Shown piece by piece: positions 48,571-64,000 of a stretch of 64,000 nucleotides of DNA. The DNA comes from Lichenostomus cassidix (Eukaryota > Chordata > Aves > Passeriformes > Meliphagidae): the NCBI GenBank assembly GCA_008360975.2, contig CM039196.1:3286001-3350000 (forward strand), read 5' to 3'. The first letter of the stretch is position 1, and each line of letters begins with the position of its first letter. The notes under the pieces were generated by a model. The model was given only the letters and a program-made list of their open reading frames with translations, ran no database searches and was not told the origin of the DNA. The translations under genes were made by a program, and so were the position numbers.

Positions 48571-51220
48571 ATTGTTTTTAAACTTCTTTTTCCCATCACC
48601 CGAAACAACGAGCAATGATTCAGGAGAGTCGTGATATTAAATGGTGACTCTACCGAGCTCAGAGCACGGCTGGTGAGCACGGACACAGATTAGTGCCACG
48701 AAGTCTGGTGGAGATCCAGGGATCAACCAGGACTGTAAAATCCAGGAATCAGGCCTAGATTAATCTGCCTCCATTTATAGGCTTGTGTTTTGTCAGAGGG
48801 ATCTTCATGTTTAGGGTTGCCCTCAATCTCTCAAACACAAGATGGTTTGGGAAGTTGTGAAAAAAATTCAGCTGTGAAAAGCACCTGGGACTTACCTTCT
48901 GTGGCACCTCTGCTAGGGCAAAATGGAAATATTTCTGGTTTTCTCCAAGGAATAAACATCTGTCCACTTTTGCACTTTTAAAGCCCAAAGATGTTTCTTT
49001 CAAAGGGTTTCCTCCTTGGGAGTGCTTAAAGCTTTTCCTGCAATCTAAGTATTTTCTAGCACCTCATCCCAAAGCACACATCCCTGTTCTTCCCAGGGTG
49101 ATGGGGAATGAGCACAGGTGACACCCTGCTGGAGCTCCAAATCCCCCCAGAACAGTGACTTACAGAGCTCAGCTGAGCACCCAGAGCAGGACAGCAAAGC
49201 ACAGCCCTGGACCCACAGCAGGGAGGTTTAGCCTGGGGCTTTCCAGTTAATTTGGGCATTATGGTCTCGGCTGAGTCCAGTAAACAGCAATCAGGTAATG
49301 GTGGGAGATCTGCACCTGAGAGCTCAGCAGTTCCAGCATATTTTGGGTAAGGGCTGTGGGGTTTAAGGAGAAAACCTCCACCATGAGGGATGTGTGTGCA
49401 CAAAATCCCCTGTGGAGGCCTGAGCTCCACTGGGAACCAGGTGTTCAAATTCCAAAGAAAATGGATGTGTTGTTATTGAAGTCAGCCTGACTTAACTCTG
49501 AGCTGAACACAACAGCCCTGACACATCCCAAAGCAAACCAGGAACAGGCAAAAGTGACCTTTGTGGAAAAACAGCCTTTCCACAGCTGGATGGCAAGGAC
49601 AGGCTTCACCTTGGAGAAACCAGAGAAACACCCCAGTGCCTCAGGGACATCTGAGAGTGTCTCAGATCTTGCCACTCTTCCCAGGGCACACAACAGGGAT
49701 TGAAAACTTGGGTTTATCACATTTTCCTGCTACCTGTTGGGGAGACTTCTGGCAGAGCTCAGTGCTCCTCCCTACTCCAATCCACTCTTTGCAGCATCCA
49801 CAGAGCTCTGGGCCAGCAGGAATGGGTTGTGGGGACACAGGACTTGGGAGACTCACAGCTGCTCTGGACATTCCATGTGTCAACCAGATATTCCTACAAG
49901 TATCATTATGGAAAAACAACCAGCAATCAGCATCCACTCCTCCTTCTCTTCCTCCACTGATCAAAACAACCCAGCCCCAACAATGGTCATGGAACGTGCC
50001 TGAGCTTTTGATCACAACCCGCAGCAGGACCAGCAGCCCCTTCCCCTTCCCCATGGTGGGACAGGACCCATTCACCTCCACCCCGGGGAGCCTGAGGAAT
50101 GACCCAGCCCTGGAGAATGCAGCCAGGCAGAGAACACAGCCCAGAATAGCCACCTGTGTCACCGAAACTGCATTTGGGGAGAGAAAAAACAAGCCGCGGA
50201 GGACAAAGGTGTGACACAGCCAGAGGGGTGACCATGTCCCTTTGGGGAGCAGGCACATCCCAACTGGTTCCATGTGTGTTGTCACTCACCACAGCAATAA
50301 CAGACGTGCAGGTTGTTGGACAAGGAGGGAGAAAAATTATAGAGCTATAAAGGAAACCACAAGCGTGATTCAAAGGGTGAAAGTAAGTTCTTGAGAGAGC
50401 AACAGGTACTCTGTGACATCTGATCTGGCAAGCTCAGCATAGGTAGTAAGAGGCTTTTGATTAATCAACTGTAGAGGGAAAACATCTTCAGAGGAGGAAA
50501 GTGGCTCTGATTCAGAGAAATACATTGAAAAAATAAAATCAGTGGCTGTGGACTGCCCACAAAATGCATTTGTGGCAAGCAAGTCCCACTCATTGCAGAA
50601 GTAGAGGGGAATTCAGTGGGACACCAGGCCAGAGCTGGGCATTCCAGTGACAAACTTGTTCCCAAGCAGATGCACAGAGCTGGCATGTGGTAGGAACCAA
50701 CCACCTCCTCTGAGTGCTGAACACCCCACAGCATCTTCCAACAGCAGTGAAGGACTCCAGGCTGTTCCTGTAGCAGCCAAGTGCCCAGAGCTGGCAAAAA
50801 CCTCACCCTCCCCACTGACACAGCCCTGGGAGCCAACGCACACTGAGCCTCCTGCCCCAACAGGCAGCAGTGGTAAGATTTACTCAGGTTCCCCATTTCA
50901 CCAGAAATTTAGTTCTCTAATCGAAAACCAGAGGAAATAGGTCTGGTCTCAGCTCCGACCCTCTCAGAGCAGCCTTGCACTGAAGGCTCAGAACAATGAA
51001 CAGGAGCTGAGCTGAGCATGTCCTCACATGCCTGTGTGCTGCTGCTACCACTGCCCCGAGCAGGGCTGTGGCAAACACCCACTCAGGACCAGTGGCCCCA
51101 CATGCAGTGCTGCAGGAGCTGCACCCCTCAGCTGGGAAGGGCTGAGGCTCCAGACCCAGAGCTAAACCAACATTCCTGTTTAAAATCACCTCCTGCAGCT
51201 CAGACAAATCCAAACCAAGA
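48570..51220. other. HVCN1-PPP1CC intergenic region
   Basis: About 2.6 kb with only short or composition-driven open frames. I see no exon, RNA gene or clear repeat in it. Confidence 0.6.
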
Positions 51221-51224
51221 ATCT

Positions 51225-52389
51225 GTAGGTTTCCAGAACAATTTATTTCTCTACGTCAGGCCCTTGGAGAGCAGTAGTGTATATGTTGTGATAAACTGAC
51301 ACTGAGAAGATTTAACAATTTCTTCATTTAATAAGTGATTTTCACTACATGGTATTGTACACTGTCATCTGTTCAAAAAAGATCAACAGTTTTTAAAAAA
51401 CAAGATCCTGTGAGAGATTTATATAAACCGGTGATCAAGATCAACGCCTCTGGTTGGCTTATCAAGCGAGTTTCTAGGTTTCTTTGTAGAACAAAGTCTT
51501 TACGCTGAAATGCACAAACCCCTTCCAGCAGATCCAGAGCCATTTCTGTCACTCCCAGAGCCATTTGTGTCACTGCCCCGGGACTGCTGTCTCAGCACTG
51601 TGATCTGCTCGACTGAACACACGGAAACTGTACAAAAACGTGTTCACTTTGAGCATGGACAAGCCTTTCTATTTGCTATTTCCAGCCAGGACTTCCTTTT
51701 CTCTCCAAGAGGAAGGCGTGGATGGGAAGCCCGGCCAACTCAGCAGGGGGGTTGTGTACAAACGGGTTTCTAAGCGAACTTTGGCTTCAGGAAAGAGACA
51801 CAAACACTTAAAATAATGGCTTTAATTGTAATTGAAGTATACGGAGAGGGACGTGTGTCTGAATTAAATATACATCCTACCAGTGGTGCTGGCAAGGTTG
51901 AAGGTTATTCCTAATGTCGACAGCAATAAAACTAACGTGTACATGACAAGACATTAAAAAGAAAAGAAATCCCTTTAAAACAAAATTGAACGTAAAAAAA
52001 GTTCACAGTGGTTTGTATAAACAGTATGTAATCGCTGACAGGAACAATCTCTACTCTCACAGCACACGAGTGCCCTCTTTAGATCCTAAAGAACAAGATG
52101 TACACTACTCATGGTACAAGTCCCGCCAGCCCCTCGATTACCCGGCTGGCGGGGAGATGCTGTGGAGTGTGCAGCTGGAACACCGACAAAGGGGGACTTT
52201 CAAACTCTTTTCCTGGGAGGGAGGAGAGTCTTTCATTCGCTGTTACAACCAGCAAATGCCATTCATCAAATGGAAAGGAAAACCACAAACACATTATCTA
52301 TTTGAGCAAGCTGAACAGCACACATGACAGGTTTAAAAATGGAGGTTATAGACTATGATACAAGTCCCAACAAGGCAGTGCCAAAGTGA
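51225..52389 (-). other. PPP1CC: PPP1CC 3' UTR (predicted)
   Basis: About 1.15 kb after the stop, ending soon after an AATAAA on the minus strand (complement of 51243-51248), which a moderately GT-rich stretch follows. The length is like that of mammalian PPP1CC. Confidence 0.6.
51243..51248 (-). terminator. PPP1CC: PPP1CC poly(A) signal
   Basis: AATAAA on the minus strand about 1.14 kb after the stop codon, with TTGGTTTGGATTTGTCTG downstream on that strand. Confidence 0.55.
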
Positions 52390-57095
<4,706 letters not shown>

Positions 57096-60000
57096 CTGTC
57101 AGAAGGAGTCAGAAGTCAGTTATCAAAACCAGCAACATCCCTGGTGTTATTTTAAGAGCCTGACTGAATGCCAGTGTAGCACTGAATGAGAAGGTACCAG
57201 GGTACAATCGGTGTGCTGGTGTGAAACAGCACTGCCAGGGAAAGGGGGGTGTGTTCTGTTCCAGTCGTATGTTACTTTCATTTAACAGAATTCATGGCTC
57301 AACACTTCCCCCGTTAAAAATGTCACATTTTAAATAGCATCAGTTTAGTTCTATTTTGTTATAAAACCCATCTTGGACAATGTGACTATTTTTATGTTAT
57401 TTTTTTAGTGAAGCAGTTATATGCTTGTTCTCTGGAAAGCTGTCTGAACTCGAGAGAAGGGCGTCTGCCATTCAGTCACCAACAAATGTTTCCCTAAAGC
57501 AGTGAATCACCTCGCCCAAGACAGCACCTAAACAAGAGCACAGCACCAATAAATCCTGTACTGCCCTGTGCTTCAATCCCCCCCACTGCAACAATTCACA
57601 AGAGTTTGTTCCTTTAACATCCATTAAAGCTTTCCTTCCTGCTCTGGACAAGGATATCAGCCTGGTCTGAACAAGTTTCACACCCCTGCTTCTGTTGCCC
57701 AGAAATACAAAGGACATTTCTACAGCAGCAGTGCTGTAACTATGGCCCAAATTGCGTGCAGCAGCATTTATCAGGGTTAAGACTGGATAAAAAAAAATAT
57801 TGTGACTATGCCATTCCTGATGAAGCTTATATTTTCATTTGCTATAAAAAACAGTGACAACATGTAACACTGATAAGGCTGAAGAGAAAAAAATAGAGTA
57901 GGAGCAGCAGTCATCTTCTACAATGTAACCAACTGGTTCAGCTCCATCAAAGTGAAATCACCAAGAACTGGAGCCACAGATGCCTGGAAACGCTCTGCCA
58001 ACACCTCCAGAAACAAAATCCCTCCACTGCTAAGGCTGCCAGGTTAGGTGACTTACTGTGAGCAACTCCTGTGGCATTGAGACTGAAGGATCTATGCCCT
58101 TATCTAAAAAGGCTCAGTATTGCAAAAAATGCAAGCAACAAGCCTGAATCCTTTCAAACACAAGAAGCTATGCAGTATTATCTTCCTAAAGTCTGAAATA
58201 ACTTAGTAGCTAGCTAGCATTTCAGTGTAATTCCTTTGCTACTGTTTAACCTCAGAGTGTGAAATCTGAAAGCTCCAGATGACTCAAATCTCTGCCGTCA
58301 CTGTGGGCCTTGCGCTGTATGAAGCCAAGTGAGAACTGCAGTGGGAAAGGCTGGGGGTGCTCGAGGCAAGTTTCAGGAACAGTAAGAACAAAAAACAGTT
58401 GTGTTCCAATTTCTCACTAGCACAGAAGCTTCTGACTTTTATGCAAGCCTCTGATGAAGCACAGAAAACGCTGTTCAGTGAGCATGCAACTTTATCTAGA
58501 CCGCAAATAAAATGATGTCTGTGTAATAGCCATGAAATCCTGTGTCATGGGAGGTAATCTCTACCAGCACTTGCAGTGTTACTGCCACAACAGTCCTTCC
58601 CAGAGACCCCAGGCATGGTGGCACTGCCTGCCCCACAGAACCACTGACAGTACCCTAAACCTTTCCCCAAACAAGCTTCAAAATGAAACCTGAGTTCAAA
58701 TTACAACGTATACTGACAGTGACATTATTGTAGGTCAAAAGTCATGGCTTTAATATTCTCTTTCAAGCACTACCTGCTCCTTTATTCCTCACTGCCCACG
58801 TGTTATCACTCACCACTGACATTACATGCCAACACTGGAATTACCACTGCACTTCATGTCTGTCATTAAAATCTCAGAAGTAATGAAGCATATAAATGAA
58901 AGTTAAATCTTTGTCACAGCAGTTTATCACGCATGAGGCTTTTCATCCACATAGCAATTTTTTCATCCATACAGTAATTTTCCAGAGACTCCTGAGCAAC
59001 AAGCCTCAAAATGCCAAATATCCAGAAGCAATAAAGAAGAGACATTTTTAGAATTAAGTGATAAACTGGCTGAACTGTAAATATAAAACTGATATTCCCT
59101 TCATCCTAAATTTTACAATTCACCTTTGTTTTTCAGATAATACAAAATACTTGTATTTAGTTATCTGTGAAGCCAAAAATCTAACTTGGTGGGATTTGGT
59201 CTTAGAAATTGCTAAAACCAAACCCCATACTTCACATCCATAAATTAAAAAGTACAAAATATTATAGAAACTATGCAATGCACTGAGTCACTAAAGCTCA
59301 TGAATAAAGCATTTGCATTCATTTTTGCTCAAGATTAAATGAAGATCTGAAAAGTGGTTCAGACACAGGTTTTCTAGGTTTTTGAAATAAATTTTTCTTG
59401 AACTGGTATACAGTTTTAGTCACCTGCTTGTAGAAAACCTTGACAAGGTTAAATGATGCTTTGCTGCACTTCCCAAACTCACTAAAACAGATGCCACAGA
59501 TGAATAAACAGAAAATTTGGTTCAGCTCTGCCTGCCAGTGACATTTTCACCACTTTGTCCAACATGCAGCCAGCACAGAGGAGACGAGTGTGTTCAATTT
59601 CTTCTAACATTAATCTATATATCCTGAAAAGCTGGGAAAACAAAAGAGGTTTTGGCTTCAGAGGAACAAAAAATGCAGAAGTGCATCTTGGTTTGAGGAA
59701 TCTGTATTTTTAATGCAAGGATTTTCTCATCCACAATGAAAGAGCTGGCACAGAAATGCAAAATGTTCAGTCTTAATGACTTCTTAAAAGGTTTCTCTGA
59801 GTCTTCAAGTTACTTAGTCCTTCTAAGAAGGACTATGTATTCTAAGACAAAAAGAATACACTATGAAAAATATGTTGTGTTTACAGTTTGTTTCTCTGCT
59901 TTGCACCAAAACAAGGCAGCTTGTAGAGATCAGAGAGTATGATACAAATTGACAGCTGGGTCATAAAGTCAAAAGAGCAGCTCAATAGTACAGTACAGCC

Positions 60001-63000
60001 ACATTTGCCCTTTCAATGCATAAAAAATAACCTCCCAGAAATGACAGTCCAGAACTGACAGTGGAACAAGCTAGAGATTAATCATTTGGGGGAAAAAGTC
60101 AGCCCATTTCAAGTGGTATTTTATTTGTGTCTGAACGTATTGCTGCAGTGACATCAAAATATCCCCACCCTCTTTAGGCAGAGATGCTCCTGTTCTTAGA
60201 AATAATTTCTCTAGGGCCTGAATTTCAACGTCCAGTCTGGGCAGTCTTCTAACAAGTAAAATCTTTTCTACTGTACAAATATGAGAAATTGTGAAAAAAT
60301 AAGCTCTCCATTAAATAGAAACCACTAAAGAAAAAAATCCATCCCTGGAGCTTGGATGATCTCTGCAGAGATACTGCTTGAACACAGGGCCCAATATTAA
60401 AATAAACGTTGATTTCCAAGACTGGGAGAAAAACTGATGGAAACAATAGATACCAACTCTAAAATGAATGAATTATAATCAGTGCAGTATGACAGGTGCC
60501 CAGCAGAGGGGGAAAGGAGGGAAAAGGAAGAAGAGCAAGCACTTGAGGCACCCCTGTCATTTTGGAGCGAGCAAACAGAGTACAAAGTGTAGCTGCAGCT
60601 GCCAGGACTTAGAGCACTGCCTGACATTGAGAACTATTCTACATTTCCTTGGGAGGGATAAATGGGTCAGGAGCTGTGGGATCTAGAATGTACAAGAGTG
60701 AAGACCATATGCATACAGAGTACAACAGACTCCCACATCACATCCCACCCCTAGCATTTTCCAATACTCGCTTTGCTGCCACACAGTCCTTTACGTCATT
60801 CAAGGTTAATAGGAAAGGGACAGACACTTGGAGAAGTATTCCAAAATAGCAGGAAGTTCAAAAATGCCAGAAATTTCAGTGATCCAAACATCTAATTTCC
60901 ATTCGGTATTGCATTAAAAGAAGCAGCTGAAATACTGTCAACTGAAGTGTGAGAATCAAGTTCTCCTACAGAAAATGTTTTAAGGAAAATAGTCTGTCTA
61001 CAGGTCAGTTCATTTTTTTGGCTTATTAAACAAGTCTCTCAGTTTCACCATATTTTACATTAAGAAGTCTGCAATCATAGTGACATTTCCAAAAATACTG
61101 CAGGTTGGTTTTAATCTAGCTTTTAGCAGTTCCCGATGACAGTTTCACAGTCAGTTTTGCACCACAGGCACAAAGGGAATAAATAACTTGAAAGTGGTTG
61201 ATGTAAAAAAGGTTTTACTTTACTGCAGGAACCACCAGCTTTGATCAGATTGCTTCAAATTCAAAACTGAAATGGAAAATCATCTCCTCAGTGCACAAGC
61301 CTCTAAAAAGTTATAGTCTGCTTTCTAGTATGTCAAAAGTTCACAGCTGCATTATCAAACAGAAGATTTTGCATGACTGCAAGGTTTTCATCTTTTAAAG
61401 TATTTCCACACTGCAGACAGGTGAGAAGCAACAGATACTCACACTGATCACAAACACAGGTGACAAATTCCTCCACTTCACTGACTGGGCAACAGGCATA
61501 GAATTTAACAGACTTATTTGGATCCATGGCATTGATAAGAATCTAATGCTTGTTTTTGGAATGAAAGGAGTTTCTATTTCCCACTCTTAGAAACTGCTGC
61601 ACCACAGCAGGAAACAATTAACATTGAGCTACACAAACTAGGGAAAATGATATGGTCTGAGGTCAAAAAGTGCTGCTTGTCCATGAGAAACTTCATCACA
61701 GCATCCCAACTCATCCAGGAGTAAATGTGGCCACATTTCAGATTAACATCTCTGAGAATCAGACTCTTATCCCAGTATATGAAGCTAAAGAGCAAGCAAT
61801 CCTGTAGACCCAATTAATGCTGTATTTAGCAGAAAGGTGAAAAAAAAAATCAGAGGACTGCATTTGTACGAAATCATCTTCTCTGTGGTTAGCAAAATCT
61901 TATCCATGCTCTTTAGCTCAACTATTTTTAATAAGCAGATGATGATCTTTCCCCATTTAATGCAAATTAAGAGAGAATATCTCCTTGACATCTCTACAAC
62001 AGGCTTTACTGGGAATAGAAATCTGTGGGTGTATAAACAGAAACGTTTAAGAATTTAAGAGTCTTTTTGCTGATTTTAGTGCACTAGCCAGGATTTCAGC
62101 TTTCAGAATGGCTACCACCATCGTAGCCTCGCATGGCTTTATCCAAAGTAGCCTCCATTCATTAGCTAGTTTTCCCTTAATAGTGCCTGCAGAGGATGCA
62201 GTACGGGAAAGATTTGCAGAAACACATTTCAACTTGGGTCACTCATGGATGTTGAAACTGTGTTATTTTACCCCTTATTTATTGTTACCATGGTAAGACA
62301 AATACACTTCAATGCTGTTTTCTAAATATGTGACTGTGAGCTCCAAAGCAGACCCTACTTATCTGGAAAAGCTGCCAGCAGCCGAGATGAAGGAAATGGA
62401 TAAGGGGCTCAAGTTATAGGAACACCATCTGACATGACACAGAAAGGAAGCCACGCTCCCACTCAGGGAGTCTCAGGATTTGTCACTCATTCTTTACTGA
62501 GGCAAGCAGGAATTCTGCCATTTCCTGGAGCCCTTTCCAAGACCATACAGGTGCCACTGATTTTCTATATTACAGTGAGTTTTTTAGCATCTTCTTGTCT
62601 TTGGACTTAGCACACACTCAGAGCCACAGTTGCTACCTACAGTACCCCAGCTAGAAGGGGCACAATTTGCTCTCATGTTTGACCCTTTTTATTTCTCAGG
62701 AAGGTGAATTAGTTCCAGCAATATTTGATACTTTAGCCACTATTAAGGACACTTAAAAACATGTCAACACTCAGTGCAGGATATTGTTACTACACTTTAG
62801 AAGTTTTATTCTTGTGGGTATTAGTTACCAATAGTCACAGACAACCTGTACTCAGGAAATTGCTCCTAGCAGGACACAACCCTCATTAGTAACGAAGGGA
62901 GCAAACAGAAATTCAATTACAGCAAAAACATCAGTATTTTCAACGTTTTCCCTGAATGGCTTTCCAAGCTTGAGAACAATGTTACTGAAAAATGTTTTTT

Positions 63001-64000
63001 GTGACATTTCAATGCCAAATGGTTCTGTACTATAAACATTTGGAGCAAGAAAGACTCTTCAAATATTTACCTTAGAATGAGAATCTGAAATATATATACT
63101 TCCAGGCCTTTTAAAGAACAGGCTAATATTTTCACCTACATAGCCTAATGTGGGTGGGAGAACATCACTATTTGGGGGAAAAGTAAGAATAATGCCAGTT
63201 GAGCAGAGTCAGGATAGAAAGCAACTAAAATCCCTCACAAATACATTATTAATACCCTGTATTAAGGACAAAAGCAAGAGTAATTTATTATTCACCCTTC
63301 ACTTTACCTCAACCATTAGATTTGACTCACTGCCTCTTCCAACAGTGCAATGGAGTATCATAAGGCATATGATAAAACAAATACCTGCCTAACTGTATTT
63401 GCTCACTGATCTCCAGTATTTCACCAGGATCTCCTTAGTGCTTGGGTTTGTCACCTTTAATAAGCTCCCTGCTCATACTCTTCACATTTTAGTAGCAAAA
63501 TCACCTGAAGTTAACTGCTATAAAAATGTGTAAGTATTTAAAGAGAGCTATAATGAAATACCAAATTGCTCTAAAATTACAGTTTGCACAAGGATTTGGG
63601 AAACTCAGTTTGCAAGGTGATTATTAAACCAGATTTTGCAGTGTTGTCATGCCTGAGTATGATTTTAATCTGTGTGCAGCCTTGTCTGAAGGGTATCCCT
63701 TGACACAGAGCTCACAGGCACACCACACTTTGTGTAATAACATTATGCACTTGTTCTACCAAAACTGCACTGAAAAACAGTAATTTGTTTGATCTAAATC
63801 TAAAATGCATTGTGTGCTAAAATGCACCTACGTTTTAGGAAAAAAAAAGTACAAAAATGACACAAAGGTCAGTTGTTACGCTGCCTGGCGAAGATGTTTA
63901 GAACAGACATTTAATAATCAACAAATAAAGCACTAGCATATGTTACTAAAACCAGTAATTGTTTTAAATATTGAAAGACAATCATTGCCTCAAGGAATCC
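57096..64000 (-). other. PPP1CC: PPP1CC intron 1 (partial)
   Basis: AT-rich, with only small scattered open frames. I looked for the first exon (start MADLDKLN...) and for a CpG island and found neither. No RNA gene or repeat array recognised. Confidence 0.7.

Noticed and set aside
47548..48615. Several 190-336-codon Pro/Gly/Arg-rich frames on both strands
   Set aside because: All sit in the HVCN1 CpG island, overlap one another in different frames and have collagen-like composition without any family match.
49561..50214. 217-codon plus-strand frame between HVCN1 and PPP1CC
   Set aside because: Overlapped by a similar-length frame on the minus strand; low-complexity and no conserved motif.
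57472..57750. Minus-strand 92-codon frame in PPP1CC intron 1
   Set aside because: No recognisable domain, no promoter or splice support; likely chance.
61333..61527. Minus-strand 64-codon frame with several Cys pairs (CVCDQC, CLQCG)
   Set aside because: Looks zinc-ribbon-like at first sight, but it is isolated inside PPP1CC intron 1, has no splice context and no family I can name.

Overview
This is vertebrate nuclear DNA, almost certainly from a bird. It has spliced genes with GT-AG introns, CpG-island promoters in an AT-richer background, and several short CR1-type (chicken repeat 1) LINE 3' fragments. I cannot name the species. Compact introns and diverged CR1 relics fit many birds.

Five protein-coding genes are visible, in the order RAD9B(+) - PPTC7(-) - TCTN1(+) - HVCN1(-) - PPP1CC(-). 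This matches the order I know from human 12q24.11, so it is an old conserved block. RAD9B (about 1-2.8 kb) enters from the left; only its last five coding exons are present. PPTC7 (about 3.06-24.5 kb) is complete: six coding exons, a long 3' UTR and a CpG-island promoter. RAD9B and PPTC7 converge tail to tail with under 300 bp between their predicted 3' ends. A 5 kb gap with CR1 pieces separates the PPTC7 promoter from the head of TCTN1. TCTN1 (29.9-41.7 kb) is complete, with 14 coding exons. HVCN1 (43.3-46.8 kb coding; CpG island at 47.7-48.6 kb) is complete for the short-isoform start. PPP1CC (51.2-57.1 kb) has coding exons 2-7; its first exon lies beyond 64,000.

The genes are not an operon and do different jobs: DNA-damage clamp (RAD9B), mitochondrial phosphatase (PPTC7), ciliary transition-zone glycoprotein (TCTN1), voltage-gated proton channel (HVCN1) and PP1 gamma catalytic subunit (PPP1CC). 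All exon junctions were read from the sequence and checked for reading phase; the predicted proteins are 297 aa (PPTC7), 568 aa (TCTN1) and 236 aa (HVCN1).

I found no new multi-gene system. The most unusual structures are a minor-spliceosome (U12, AT-AC) intron and a 21-nt microexon in TCTN1, a splice donor immediately after the TCTN1 stop codon, a 43-bp tandem duplication carrying two TCTCGCGAGA palindromes in the TCTN1 promoter, a 64-bp unclassified repeat present twice around HVCN1, and an intact splice donor in PPP1CC at the place where mammals make the gamma-2 isoform.
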